From an uncultured Duganella sp. (GTDB lineage: Bacteria > Pseudomonadota > Gammaproteobacteria > Burkholderiales > Burkholderiaceae), in NCBI GenBank assembly GCA_946482335.1, contig CAMLRG010000021.1, positions 1 through 43,074 on the forward strand: a DNA stretch of 43,074 bases, written 5' to 3'. Each line of letters starts with the position of its first letter. Position 1 is the stretch's first letter. Positions 8,246 to 17,601 of this stretch are shown piece by piece. The position numbers and the translations under genes are program-made. A model generated the notes under the pieces. The model was not told where the DNA came from. It saw only the letters and a program-made list of their open reading frames with translations, and ran no database searches.

Positions 8246-9940
8246 ATGGAAAAAATCTGGTTGAAGTCGTATCCCCCAGGCGTCCCTGCAGAAATTGACG
8301 CCACGCAATACCGCTCACTGGTTCACCTGTTCGAAGAATCGTTCCAGAAATACGCCGCACGCAACGCTTTCGTCTGCATGGACAAGTTCATGACCTATGC
8401 GGAACTTGACCAGTATTCCAAACGCCTGGGAGCCTGGCTCCAGAGCCGCAGCATGAAGAAAGGCGCACGCGTAGCCGTGATGATGCCGAACGTGCTGCAA
8501 TACCCGGTCGCCATCGCCGCCATCCTGCGTGCCGGCTACACCGTGGTCAACGTCAATCCGCTGTACACCCCGCGCGAGCTGGAGCACCAGCTGAACGATT
8601 CCGGCGCGGAAGCCATCATCATCCTCGAGAACTTCGCCACCACGCTGGAACAGGTGCTGCCGCGCACCCAGGTCAAGCACATCATCGTCGCCAATATGGG
8701 CGAAATGCTGGGCGGCCTGAAAGGCCATATCGTCAACTTCGTCGTGCGCAACGTGAAGAAGCTGGTGCCGCCGTTCTCGCTGCCGAACGCGGTACGCTTC
8801 AAGGATGCGCTGGGCCATGCCCGGAACATGAAACTGACCCCGGTCGAACTGCGCCATGAAGACGTGGCCTTCCTGCAGTACACCGGCGGCACCACCGGCG
8901 TGTCGAAGGGCGCGACGCTGACCCACCGCAACATCATCGCCAACCTGCTGCAGATGCAAGCCTGGTCGGCGCCGAAGCTGGCCGACCTGCCGCCGGACGA
9001 GCGCACCATCATTTGCGCGCTGCCGCTGTACCACATCTTCGCGCTGACCGTGTGCGCCATGTGGGGCATCCGCGAGGGCGGGCTGAATGTGCTGATCCCG
9101 AACCCGCGCGATATCGGCGGCTTCATCAAGGAGCTGGCCAAGTACCGCTTCAATATGCTGCCGGCGGTGAACACGCTGTACAACGCGCTGCTGAACCATC
9201 CGGAATTCGGCAAGCTGGACTTCTCCGGCCTGAAGGTTGCCAACGGCGGCGGCATGGCCGTGCAGAAGGCGGTGGCCGACAAGTGGCTGGCCGCCACCGG
9301 CGTCACCATCGTCGAAGGCTATGGCCTGTCCGAGACCGCTCCGGTGGCGACTGCCAACCGCTTCGACAGCACCGAATTCTCCGGAATGATCGGGGTGCCG
9401 ATCCCGTCGACCGAAGTGGCGATCCTGGATGACGCGGGCAACGAAGTACCGCTGGGCACCGCGGGCGAGATCGCCATCCGCGGCCCGCAGGTGATGGCCG
9501 GCTACTGGAACCGCCCGGAGGAAACGGCCAAGGTCATGACCGCCGACGGCTACTTCAAATCCGGCGACGTGGGCGTGATGGATGAGCGCGGCTATATCAA
9601 GATCGTCGACCGCAAGAAGGACATGATCCTGGTCTCCGGTTTCAACGTCTACCCGAACGAAATCGAGGAGGTGGTGGCGTCGCATCCCGGCGTACTGGAA
9701 TGCGCCTGCATCGGCGTGCCGGACGAGCATTCGGGCGAAGCGGTGAAGGTCTTCGTGGTGAAGAAGGACCCGAACCTGACCACCGAAGCGCTGATGGATT
9801 ACTGCAAGCAGAACCTGACCGGCTACAAGAAGCCGAAATACATTGAGTTCCGTACGGAGCTCCCCAAGACAAACGTCGGCAAGATCCTGCGCCGTATGCT
9901 GCGCGACGAAAAGCCCGCCGACGACAAGAAAGCAGCTTAA
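8246..9940 (+). CDS. fadD: Long-chain fatty acid-CoA ligase FadD, first copy
   Basis: This 564-residue ANL-superfamily enzyme activates long-chain fatty acids to acyl-CoA through an acyl-adenylate, feeding beta-oxidation or phospholipid synthesis. The AMP-binding P-loop is YTGGTTGVSKGA, the A5-type motif is GYGLSETAPVA, and the hinge/C-terminal region reads KIVDRKKDMILVSGFNVYPNE with a late conserved Lys in LPKTNVGKILRR. The start ATG follows GAGGCACAGG. No membrane segment is seen; the family works peripherally at the inner membrane. A second copy follows 19 bases after the stop, in the same operon. The C-terminus has a short charged tail (DEKPADDKKAA). Confidence 0.92.
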   Translation: MEKIWLKSYPPGVPAEIDATQYRSLVHLFEESFQKYAARNAFVCMDKFMTYAELDQYSKRLGAWLQSRSMKKGARVAVMMPNVLQYPVAIAAILRAGYTVVNVNPLYTPRELEHQLNDSGAEAIIILENFATTLEQVLPRTQVKHIIVANMGEMLGGLKGHIVNFVVRNVKKLVPPFSLPNAVRFKDALGHARNMKLTPVELRHEDVAFLQYTGGTTGVSKGATLTHRNIIANLLQMQAWSAPKLADLPPDERTIICALPLYHIFALTVCAMWGIREGGLNVLIPNPRDIGGFIKELAKYRFNMLPAVNTLYNALLNHPEFGKLDFSGLKVANGGGMAVQKAVADKWLAATGVTIVEGYGLSETAPVATANRFDSTEFSGMIGVPIPSTEVAILDDAGNEVPLGTAGEIAIRGPQVMAGYWNRPEETAKVMTADGYFKSGDVGVMDERGYIKIVDRKKDMILVSGFNVYPNEIEEVVASHPGVLECACIGVPDEHSGEAVKVFVVKKDPNLTTEALMDYCKQNLTGYKKPKYIEFRTELPKTNVGKILRRMLRDEKPADDKKAA

Positions 9941-9959
9941 GCACACGAAAGGCAACACG

Positions 9960-11630
9960 ATGGAAAAAATCTGGCTGAAGTCTTACCCCGAAGGCGTCCC
10001 CGCGGAAATCGACGTTTCGCAATACCGTTCCGTGACCCACCTGATGGAAGAATCGTTCCAGAAGTTCGCGGACCGTAACGCCTACGTCTGCATGGACAAG
10101 TTCCTGACCTATGCACAGGTGGACCAGCTGTCGAAGCAATTCGGCGCCTGGCTGCAGTCCAAGGGGCTGAAGCCGGGGGCGCGCGTCGCCATCATGCTGC
10201 CTAACGTACTGCAATACCCGGTCGTGCTGGCCGGCATCCTCCGTGCCGGATACGTGGTGGTCAACGTCAATCCGCTGTACACCCCGCGCGAGCTGCAGCA
10301 CCAGTTGAACGATTCCGGCGCGGAAGCCATCGTCGTGCTGGAGAACTTCGCCACCACGGTGCAGCAGGTGGTGGCCTCGACCCCGGTCAAGCACGTCGTG
10401 GTGGCCGCGATGGGCGACCTGCTGGGCGGCCTGAAAGGCGCCATCGTCAACTTCGTCGTGCGCAACGTGAAGAAGATGGTGCCGGCCTGGGACATCCCCG
10501 GCCACACCACCTTCAAGCAAGTGCTGGCCGAAGGTGCGCGCCTGCCGCTGCAAGCTGCCGACCAGAAGCCGGACGATATCGCCTTCCTGCAGTACACCGG
10601 CGGCACCACGGGCGTGTCGAAAGGCGCCGTGCTGCTGCACAGTAACGTGGTGGCCAATATGCTGCAGAACGAAGCATGGCTGCAGATGAAGCCGAGCGGC
10701 GAACAGATGGTGTTCGTGGCCGCGCTGCCGCTGTACCACATCTACTCGCTGACCATTTCCTGCTTCATGGGCTGGAAGACCGGCGGCATGAATGTCCTGA
10801 TCCCCAACCCGCGCGACATCCCGGGCTTCGTGAAGGAGCTGGCCAAGTACCGAGTGACCGTGTTCCCGGCCGTGAACACGCTGTACAACGCGCTGCTGAA
10901 CAATCCCGATTTTTCCAAGCTGGACTTCTCCAGCTACAAGATCTGCAACGGCGGCGGCATGGCCGTGCAGCAGTCGGTGGCGGACCGCTGGCTGAAGGTC
11001 ACCGGCACCCCGATCATCGAAGGCTACGGCCTGTCCGAAACGTCGCCGGTGGCGACCGCCAACCGCGTGGACATCAAGGAATTCACCGGCACCATCGGCG
11101 TGCCGATCCCATCGACCGAAGTGGCGATCCTGGACGACGACGGCAAGGAAGTGCCGCTGGGCGCCGCGGGCGAAATCGCCATCCGCGGCCCGCAAGTGAT
11201 GGCCGGCTACTGGAACCGTCCGGAAGATACCGCCAAGTCGATCACGCCGGACGGTTTCTTCAAGACTGGCGACGTGGGCATCATGGACGACAAGGGTTTC
11301 GTGCGCATCGTCGACCGCAAGAAGGACATGATCCTGGTGTCGGGCTTCAACGTGTACCCGAACGAAGTGGAAGGGGTGGTGGCTGCGCACCCTGGCGTGC
11401 TGGAAGTGGCTTGCGTCGGTGTACCCGATGAGAACTCGGGCGAAGCGGTGAAATTGTTCGTCGTCCGCAAGGATCCGAACCTCACCGCGGAAGCGCTGCA
11501 GGAATTCTGCAAGCACGAGTTGACCGCCTACAAAAAGCCGAAGTATATTGAGTTCCGCGATGAACTGCCAAAGACCAACGTTGGCAAGATCCTTCGCCGT
11601 CAGCTGCGCGACGAAAAGAAGGCAGCATAA
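9960..11630 (+). CDS. fadD: Long-chain fatty acid-CoA ligase FadD, second tandem copy
   Basis: This 556-residue protein is a close paralogue of the preceding gene. Both begin MEKIWLKSYP, and the P-loop (YTGGTTGVSKGA), adenylation motif (GYGLSETSPVA), hinge and C-terminal Lys (LPKTNVGKILRR) are all retained, so both look active. The start is ATG 9960 after GAAAGG; an in-frame ATG at 9843 lies inside the upstream gene and is rejected. Several DNA segments are nearly identical to the first copy, for example around 8545-8580 and 10258-10293. Tandem fadD pairs are known in other proteobacteria (fadD1/fadD2 in Pseudomonas), where the copies differ in chain-length preference. The differences here lie mainly in the middle of the N-domain (residues about 170-260). 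Confidence 0.92.
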   Translation: MEKIWLKSYPEGVPAEIDVSQYRSVTHLMEESFQKFADRNAYVCMDKFLTYAQVDQLSKQFGAWLQSKGLKPGARVAIMLPNVLQYPVVLAGILRAGYVVVNVNPLYTPRELQHQLNDSGAEAIVVLENFATTVQQVVASTPVKHVVVAAMGDLLGGLKGAIVNFVVRNVKKMVPAWDIPGHTTFKQVLAEGARLPLQAADQKPDDIAFLQYTGGTTGVSKGAVLLHSNVVANMLQNEAWLQMKPSGEQMVFVAALPLYHIYSLTISCFMGWKTGGMNVLIPNPRDIPGFVKELAKYRVTVFPAVNTLYNALLNNPDFSKLDFSSYKICNGGGMAVQQSVADRWLKVTGTPIIEGYGLSETSPVATANRVDIKEFTGTIGVPIPSTEVAILDDDGKEVPLGAAGEIAIRGPQVMAGYWNRPEDTAKSITPDGFFKTGDVGIMDDKGFVRIVDRKKDMILVSGFNVYPNEVEGVVAAHPGVLEVACVGVPDENSGEAVKLFVVRKDPNLTAEALQEFCKHELTAYKKPKYIEFRDELPKTNVGKILRRQLRDEKKAA

Positions 11631-11716
11631 GCCGGCACGATTGATCTGGCGCAAACATGGGCTCCGGACCGGCTGTACAGTGGAAAGTACCACCTGAGCA
11701 GCCTCCGGAAACCATC

Positions 11717-12130
11717 ATGGGCCAATCGATAGCTTACAACTCTGCACTCACCCTCAGTACCGAAGGCCGCCGCGCGCTGCGACAGCGCGAAGGCTTGCGC
11801 GGCTATTACGAAATCTCCCGCGACGCCATGACGCCCGACCAGGTCGAGGCGGCATTCGACCTCGCCGTGCGCAGCGCCGAACGCGCGGTGCAGCGCCAGG
11901 TCAGCCACCAGGCGCTGACCCAGGCCCAGTTCGACGCACTGGTCAGCTACACTTTCAACATGGGTGCCGGCGGCGCCATGCTGGTCCTGCGCCGCATCGA
12001 TGCCGGCGACCTCGAAGGTGCGGCCGATGCGATGGAGCGCAACATCAGCGGCCCGCTCGATGGCCGCCTGACGCCCCTGGCCGGCCTGGTCGCGCGGCGC
12101 AAGGAAGAAAGCGCCCCGTTCCGCGCCTGA
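11717..12130 (+). CDS. Lysozyme-like (GH24 fold) protein lacking the catalytic Asp/Thr segment
   Basis: This 137-residue protein matches the phage-type lysozyme family in its second half: ALTQAQFDALVSYTFNMG is the GH24 helix signature and GLVARRKEESAPF the usual C-terminus. The N-terminus has ALRQREGL, holding the expected catalytic Glu. In GH24 enzymes this Glu is followed by the Asp and the Thr of an (A/T)xGxG(H) segment. Here the chain jumps from LRGYY directly to EISRDAMTPDQVEAAF, so about 25 residues are absent without a frameshift. It may be inactive or a binding protein. No signal peptide, holin or phage neighbours are seen. ATG 11717 is chosen over ATG 11657 because the family start (MxQSIxY) matches there. 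Confidence 0.7.
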   Translation: MGQSIAYNSALTLSTEGRRALRQREGLRGYYEISRDAMTPDQVEAAFDLAVRSAERAVQRQVSHQALTQAQFDALVSYTFNMGAGGAMLVLRRIDAGDLEGAADAMERNISGPLDGRLTPLAGLVARRKEESAPFRA

Positions 12131-12144
12131 GCCAGCGGCCGGCT

Positions 12145-13692
12145 TCACCCCACGCGGCGCGCGCCGGGCTTGCCATCTGCCACGGAAAAGCGCGCCAGGG
12201 TCGCCAGGCCGCTATCGGCCGCGCGCACATCGTCCAGCCCCTGGAACAGGACATCGGCGCGCTCCGGCCGCAGCGCCAGCAGCATGAAGCCACGCTTGTC
12301 GCTGCGGCCGTAACGCAAGTCCCGGTTCATGTCGACGTACTGCTGCGTGCGCGCCTGGCTGCGCGAGCTGGACGTGATGGAGGTGCCGCAGAACTCCGTA
12401 GCGACCACCGGGTTGCCGCCAGCGGACCGGCGCCCTGGGTCGCGCCGCAGATCGGCGGCAAAGAAAGTATGCACATCGCCCGACAGCACCAGCGGGTTGC
12501 GCGCGCCGCGCAGCGCGTCCAGCAGCCGGGTGCGAGCGGCCGCATAGCCATCCCAGCCATCGGTCCAGAAACGGCCGTCGCGGTCGCGGGCCAGCGGCAC
12601 TTGCGACAGTTGCGCCACCAGCGTCTGCTGGGCCAGGATGTTCCAGCGCGCCGCGGATTCCTTCAGCCCCTGCGCCAGCCAGCGCTCCTGCTCGCCACCC
12701 AGCATGGTGCGGCGCGCGTCGGCCAGGGCGGCGCAGTGGCGCCGGTACACCGAATTGGAGCCGCCGCGCCCGGCCACCGGGCAGGCTTGCGGAGACCGGT
12801 ACTGGCGCGTATCGAGCACGTGGAAGCGCGCCAGCTGGCCCCAGTCGTAGCGCTGGTAGACGCGCTGCGCCCGCAGCGGCTGGTGTTCGAAGAAGGCCCG
12901 GTAGGCGGCGGCACGGCGCTGCATGAAGTTGGGCGACAGCACCTCATCGTTCCCCGGGCTGTAATCGTTGGCCACTTCATGGTCATCCCACGTCACCAGC
13001 CATGGCGCGGCATGGTGCGCCGCCTGCAGGTCGGCATCGCTCTTGTACTGGGCATAGCGCGCGCGGTACTCGTCCAGCGTGTAGCTCTCATCCCGGCGCA
13101 GGACGACAGAGGGATGGTGCAGGCTGTAGGGGCCCCATTCGTAAATATAGTCGCCGAGGAAGGCGACCAGGTCCGGTGCCGCCTGCGCGATATGGCGGTG
13201 GGCGGCGTAATGGCCGAATTCCCAGTGTTGGCAGGAGGCGACGGCCACGCGCAGCGCCGACGGCATGCTGCCGGGCGCCGGCGCTGTGCGCGTGCGGCCG
13301 ACAGGGCTGACCGCATCGCCCGACATGAAGCGGTACCAGTACCAGCGGTCGGGTTCCAGGCCGCGCACGTCGACGTGGACGCAGTGCGCCAGCTCCGGCG
13401 ACGCGACGGCGTTGCCGCGCGCCGCCAGGCGGGTAAAGCCTTCGTCGTGCGCCACTTCCCAGCGCAGCTGCTGGGCAACCGGCGGCATGGAGGCCGCCTG
13501 CAGCGGATCGGGCAACAGCCGGGTCCACAGGATCACCGAATCGGGCAGCGGGGCGCCAGAGGCGACGCCCAGCGTGAAGGGATAAGCGCCGTTGGCGGCG
13601 CTGCGCGCTTGCGCGGGAAGATGGGGCGCCAGGATTGCCAGGGCGGCCACGCGGGCTGCGGTATGGAGCAGGAGCCGGCGTCCGTCCCGCAT
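12145..13692 (-). CDS. phoD: PhoD-type alkaline phosphatase/phosphodiesterase
   Basis: This 515-residue exported protein has an N-terminus (MRDGRRLLLHTAARVAALAI) resembling a Tat signal with twin Arg. An N-terminal Ig-like PhoD domain (to about residue 130) precedes the metallophosphatase domain with VAVASCQ, FLGDYIYEWG and WDDHEVANDY, the metal-ligand motifs of PhoD. The later LSGDVH supplies more ligands. The family hydrolyses phosphomonoesters and diesters in the periplasm using Ca/Fe and is often induced by phosphate starvation; no clear Pho box was recognised here. It starts 5 bases after the yciA stop, so it is the second gene of a yciA-phoD operon. It is convergent with the lysozyme-like gene, with 14 bases between them. 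Confidence 0.88.
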   Translation of the reverse strand: MRDGRRLLLHTAARVAALAILAPHLPAQARSAANGAYPFTLGVASGAPLPDSVILWTRLLPDPLQAASMPPVAQQLRWEVAHDEGFTRLAARGNAVASPELAHCVHVDVRGLEPDRWYWYRFMSGDAVSPVGRTRTAPAPGSMPSALRVAVASCQHWEFGHYAAHRHIAQAAPDLVAFLGDYIYEWGPYSLHHPSVVLRRDESYTLDEYRARYAQYKSDADLQAAHHAAPWLVTWDDHEVANDYSPGNDEVLSPNFMQRRAAAYRAFFEHQPLRAQRVYQRYDWGQLARFHVLDTRQYRSPQACPVAGRGGSNSVYRRHCAALADARRTMLGGEQERWLAQGLKESAARWNILAQQTLVAQLSQVPLARDRDGRFWTDGWDGYAAARTRLLDALRGARNPLVLSGDVHTFFAADLRRDPGRRSAGGNPVVATEFCGTSITSSSRSQARTQQYVDMNRDLRYGRSDKRGFMLLALRPERADVLFQGLDDVRAADSGLATLARFSVADGKPGARRVG

Positions 13693-13697
13693 GAGGC

Positions 13698-14132
13698 TTA
13701 CAACAGCGATTCGAGCGGCGGCACCGGGCGTGGCTTGCGGTCAGGTCCGGTGGCGACATAGGTCAGCGTAGCTTCGGTGACCTTGACGATATTGGCCTGC
13801 AGGCGGTTGCGCTCTGCGTACACTTCCACGTTGACCGTGATCGAGGTATTGCCGACCTTGACGATGTCCGCGTAGAAGGACAGCAGGTCGCCGACGAACA
13901 CCGGGTTCTTGAACACGAAGGAATTCACGGCGACCGTGGCGACGCGGCCATTGGCGCGGCGGGTGGCGGGCAGGGAGCCGGCAATGTCGACCTGGGCCAT
14001 GATCCAGCCGCCGAAGACGTCGCCATATACGTTGGCGTCGGCCGGCGCGGGCATCACGCGCAATTCGGGCATTTTGCCGGGAGGGAGGCCACGGTGTTCG
14101 GAAACGGCGGCTTGTTGTTGTTGGGTGCTCAT
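13698..14132 (-). CDS. yciA: Acyl-CoA thioesterase, YciA family hotdog fold
   Basis: This 144-residue single hotdog-domain protein has the YciA/BACH signature DANVYGDVFGGWIMAQVDIAG (residues about 33-53), with the catalytic Asp of the hotdog helix, and the following VAVNSFVFKNPVFVGDLL. It hydrolyses acyl-CoA to free acid and CoA in the cytoplasm, typically as a hexamer. The C-terminal strand VTEATLTYVA is complete. It is first in the yciA-phoD unit and divergent from the ABC exporter gene, with 60 bases between starts. Confidence 0.9.
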   Translation of the reverse strand: MSTQQQQAAVSEHRGLPPGKMPELRVMPAPADANVYGDVFGGWIMAQVDIAGSLPATRRANGRVATVAVNSFVFKNPVFVGDLLSFYADIVKVGNTSITVNVEVYAERNRLQANIVKVTEATLTYVATGPDRKPRPVPPLESLL

Positions 14133-14192
14133 CGCAAATTCTCATGAAGGACTACAATTGACAGGATTTTAAACCAGCCAGCCAACGCACGT

Positions 14193-16052
14193 ATGCGACG
14201 CTACCCGAATTCCGCGCCACCTCCGCCTGCCGGCGGGTCAACTGCACAGCGCAGCGACCTTGCCACTCTGAAAACATTGCTGCCCTACCTGTGGGTCTAC
14301 AAATGGCGCGTGCTGGCGGCGCTGCTGGCGCTGGTGGGCGCCAAGGCCGCCAACGTCGGCGTGCCGGTGGTGCTGAAGCAACTGGTGGACGAGATGACCA
14401 TCAAGCCGGGCGACCCGCGCGCGCTGCTGGTGCTGCCGCTGGCGACGCTGGTGGCCTACGGCGTGCTGCGCCTGTCGACCACCATGTTCACCGAGTTGCG
14501 CGAATTCCTGTTCGCGCGGGTGACCCAGCGCGCGGTGCGCACCATTGCGCTGAAAGTGTTCCGCCACCTGCATTCGCTGTCGCTGCGCTTCCACCTCAAC
14601 CGACAGACCGGCGGCATGACGCGCGACATCGAGCGCGGCACGCGCGGCGTCAGTTCGCTGATTTCCTATACCCTGTTCAATATCCTGCCGACCCTGGTCG
14701 AGATCACGCTGGTGCTGGGCTACCTGGTCACGCACTACGATATCTGGTTCTCGGTGATCACCTTCTCCGCGCTGGTCATCTATATCACCTTCACCATCGT
14801 GGTGACGAACTGGCGCACCCATTTCCGCCGCACCATGAACGACCTCGATTCGAAGGCCAGCACCAAGGCCATCGATTCGCTGCTGAACTACGAGACGGTC
14901 AAATACTTCGGCAACGAAGACTACGAAGCCAACCGCTACGACGAAGGCTTGCAGCGCTACGAAAAGGCGGCCGTCAAGTCGCAGACCTCGCTGTCGCTGC
15001 TGAACACCGGCCAGTCGGCCATCATCGCCGTGGCGGTCACGCTGATCCTGTGGCGCGCGACCCAGGGCGTGATCGACGGCACCATGTCGCTGGGCGACCT
15101 GGTGCTGGTGAATGCGTTCATGATCCAGCTCTACATCCCACTCAACTTCCTTGGCGTGATCTACCGCGAAATCAAGCAAAGCCTGGCCGACATGGAGCGC
15201 CTGTTCTCGCTGATGGACGAGAACCGCGAAGTGGACGATGCGCCGCATGCGCAGCCGCTGCAGGCGCAGGGGGCGGAAGTGCGCTTCAACCATGTCGATT
15301 TCAGCTACGACCCCAAGCGCCAGATCCTGTTCGACGTGGACTTCACCATCCCGGCCGGCACCACGACGGCGGTGGTGGGCCATAGCGGCTCGGGCAAGTC
15401 GACCTTGTCGCGCCTGCTGTACCGTTTCTACGAAGTGAACAGCGGTAGCATCACGATCGATGGCCAGGACTTGCGCGACGTGACGCAGCACTCGCTGCGC
15501 CATGCGATTGGCATCGTGCCGCAGGATACGGTGCTGTTCAACGATACCATCGAATACAACATCGCTTACGGCCGTCCCGGCGCCAGCAAGGACGAGATCA
15601 TCGCCGCCGCGCGCGCCGCCTCGATCCACGACTTCATCGCCAGCCTGCCGGACGGCTACCAGACCATGGTCGGGGAGCGCGGCCTGAAGCTGTCGGGCGG
15701 CGAAAAGCAGCGCGTGGCCATTGCGCGCACCCTGCTGAAGAACCCGGCCATCCTGATCTTCGACGAAGCCACGTCCGCGCTCGATTCGCGGGCCGAGCAG
15801 GCGATCCAGGCGCAGTTGAAGGAAATCGCCAAGAGCCGCACCACCATGGTGATTGCACATCGCCTGTCGACCATCGCCGACGCGCAGCAGATCCTGGTGC
15901 TGGACCACGGTAAGATTGTCGAACGCGGCACGCATGCGGCACTGCTGGCGCGCGAAGGGCTGTATGCCCAGATGTGGGAGCGCCAGCAGGCGCGTGGAGA
16001 ACAGGAACAATCCTCGCCGGTCGCCGGCGAGCTGGTCGGACAGGGGAGATAA
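14193..16052 (+). CDS. Atm1/HMT1-type ABC exporter (fused permease-ATPase)
   Basis: This 619-residue half-transporter has six membrane helices (residues about 30-330) followed by a nucleotide-binding domain. Walker A is GHSGSGKST, the Q-loop region IGIVPQDT, the signature LKLSGGEKQR, Walker B ILIFDEATSALD and the H-loop IAHR. The membrane-domain segment LLNYETVKYFGNEDYE and the RGTRGVSSL loop are typical of the Atm1/HMT1 branch, which exports glutathione-linked metal or persulfide species, rather than of MsbA. No Shine-Dalgarno sequence is obvious before ATG 14193. The next gene starts 3 bases after its stop, so they form an operon. Confidence 0.88.
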   Translation: MRRYPNSAPPPPAGGSTAQRSDLATLKTLLPYLWVYKWRVLAALLALVGAKAANVGVPVVLKQLVDEMTIKPGDPRALLVLPLATLVAYGVLRLSTTMFTELREFLFARVTQRAVRTIALKVFRHLHSLSLRFHLNRQTGGMTRDIERGTRGVSSLISYTLFNILPTLVEITLVLGYLVTHYDIWFSVITFSALVIYITFTIVVTNWRTHFRRTMNDLDSKASTKAIDSLLNYETVKYFGNEDYEANRYDEGLQRYEKAAVKSQTSLSLLNTGQSAIIAVAVTLILWRATQGVIDGTMSLGDLVLVNAFMIQLYIPLNFLGVIYREIKQSLADMERLFSLMDENREVDDAPHAQPLQAQGAEVRFNHVDFSYDPKRQILFDVDFTIPAGTTTAVVGHSGSGKSTLSRLLYRFYEVNSGSITIDGQDLRDVTQHSLRHAIGIVPQDTVLFNDTIEYNIAYGRPGASKDEIIAAARAASIHDFIASLPDGYQTMVGERGLKLSGGEKQRVAIARTLLKNPAILIFDEATSALDSRAEQAIQAQLKEIAKSRTTMVIAHRLSTIADAQQILVLDHGKIVERGTHAALLAREGLYAQMWERQQARGEQEQSSPVAGELVGQGR

Positions 16053-16055
16053 GGG

Positions 16056-17522
16056 ATGGCGGTGAAGAAGGTGCTGGCAGTCGCCTTGGCGGCGATTGGT
16101 GTGGTGGCGGTTGCGGTCGGCGTCAATACGGCGCGCAGCGGCAGCAGGCAATTGGTGGTGGAGAAGGCGCCGGTACTGGCGATCGATGAAGCGGCGGCCG
16201 CGCAAAGGTTGGGTGAAGCCTTGCGCTTCATGACCATCTCCGACTACAAGGACGCCGACGCCAACGCCGCCGAATTCGACAAGCTGCACGCCCACCTGCA
16301 AGCCAGTTTCCCCCGCCTGCACGCCGCGCTGAAGCGCGAAAATGTGAACGGCAAGGCATTGCTCTACACCTGGCAGGGCAGCGATGCCCAGGCCGCCCCT
16401 GTCATGTGGATGGCGCACCAGGACGTGGTGCCGATCGCTCCCGGCACGGAGCAGGCCTGGCAGCAGCAGCCCTTCAGCGGCGCGGTGCAGGATGGCTTCA
16501 TCTGGGGCCGCGGCGCGTGGGACGACAAGGGCAACCTGTACGCGCAAATGGAAGCCATCGAAATGCTGCTGGCGGCCGGTTTCCAGCCGCGCCGCACGGT
16601 CTATCTCGCCTATGGCGCCGACGAGGAGGTGGGCGGCAAGCGCGGCGCGGCGAAAATCGCCGAATTGCTCAAGTCGCGCGGCGTCAAACTGGACTACGTG
16701 CTCGATGAAGGCTTGATGATCGTGCACGGCATGGTGCCGGGCCTGGAGCCGGCGGCCGCGATGATCGGCGTGGCGGAGAAGGGCTATGCCAGCTACAAAC
16801 TCGAATTGGAGACCGCGCCGGGCCACTCCTCGATGCCGCCGCGGGAAACCGCCATCGGCATGATGAGCAAGGCATTGGCCGCACTGGAGGACCATCCCAT
16901 GCCGGTGCGCATGGCAGGCTTGCCGCAGCAAAGCTTCGAAACGCTGGCGCCGGAAATGACGGGCATGAACCGCGTCGCGCTGTCGAATTTCTGGCTGTTC
17001 GGCCCGATGCTGGAGCGCATGCTGACCAAGACCCCCAGCGTGAATGCGCTGGTGCGCACCACGACCGCGCTGACCATCGTCAATGCCGGCGTGAAGGACA
17101 ACGTGCTGCCGGGCGTTGCCAGCGCCACCGTCAACTTCCGCCTGCTGCCGGGCGATACGCTGGCTGGCGTGGAGCAGCACATGCACAAGGTGATCGGCAA
17201 CGACAGGATCCGCATCAAGCCCGATGGCGACTTCAACACCGAAGCGTCGCGCGTGGCGCGCCAGGATGGCACTGCCTATGCGGCGGTCAACCGCACCATC
17301 CGACAGGTGTTCCCGGATGCCGTGGTGGCGCCGGGGTTGATGGTCGGCGCCACCGATTCGCGCTACTTCGACGGGATGAGCGACAGCGTGCTGAAATTCG
17401 GCCCCGTGCGCGCCAAACCGGAAGACTTGCCGCGCTTCCACGGCACGAACGAGCGCATGTCGGTCAAGGGTTACGCCGACATGATCCGCTTCTACCATCA
17501 GCTGATGAAGAATAGCGCCTGA
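16056..17522 (+). CDS. M20 family carboxypeptidase (Gly-X carboxypeptidase / PM20D1-like)
   Basis: This 488-residue protein has an N-terminal hydrophobic segment (VLAVALAAIGVVAVAVGV) that acts as a signal anchor or signal peptide. The di-zinc M20 motifs are MAHQDVVP (His and Asp), GRGAWDDKG (bridging Asp) and YGADEEVGG (catalytic Glu pair), with the C-terminal RFHGTNERM giving the last His. The group includes yeast carboxypeptidase S and PM20D1, which cleave small peptides or N-acyl amino acids. The GGGGAG ribosome-binding site lies at the end of the ABC exporter gene, 8 bases before ATG. The operon with an exporter suggests processing of an exported conjugate, but that is only inference. A strong terminator follows. 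Confidence 0.87.
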   Translation: MAVKKVLAVALAAIGVVAVAVGVNTARSGSRQLVVEKAPVLAIDEAAAAQRLGEALRFMTISDYKDADANAAEFDKLHAHLQASFPRLHAALKRENVNGKALLYTWQGSDAQAAPVMWMAHQDVVPIAPGTEQAWQQQPFSGAVQDGFIWGRGAWDDKGNLYAQMEAIEMLLAAGFQPRRTVYLAYGADEEVGGKRGAAKIAELLKSRGVKLDYVLDEGLMIVHGMVPGLEPAAAMIGVAEKGYASYKLELETAPGHSSMPPRETAIGMMSKALAALEDHPMPVRMAGLPQQSFETLAPEMTGMNRVALSNFWLFGPMLERMLTKTPSVNALVRTTTALTIVNAGVKDNVLPGVASATVNFRLLPGDTLAGVEQHMHKVIGNDRIRIKPDGDFNTEASRVARQDGTAYAAVNRTIRQVFPDAVVAPGLMVGATDSRYFDGMSDSVLKFGPVRAKPEDLPRFHGTNERMSVKGYADMIRFYHQLMKNSA

Positions 17523-17552
17523 TCGCCCCGCGGCGCCAGGTTCCTGAAGACG

Positions 17553-17584
17553 AAAAAAATGCCGCCCGTTGGGGCGGCATTTTC
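17553..17584. terminator. Bidirectional intrinsic terminator
   Basis: A 12-bp stem (17556-17567 with 17572-17583) around GTTG is flanked by A-runs on the left and T-runs on the right. On the plus strand it ends in TTTT; on the minus strand a run of seven T (complement of 17553-17559) follows. It therefore serves both the M20 carboxypeptidase gene and the convergent symporter gene. Confidence 0.9.
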
Positions 17585-17601
17585 CTTGGGGCGCAGCTGG
17601 C

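Noticed and set aside
12131..12144. Terminator between the convergent lysozyme-like and phoD genes
   Set aside because: Only 14 bases separate the stops and no stem with a T-run is visible.
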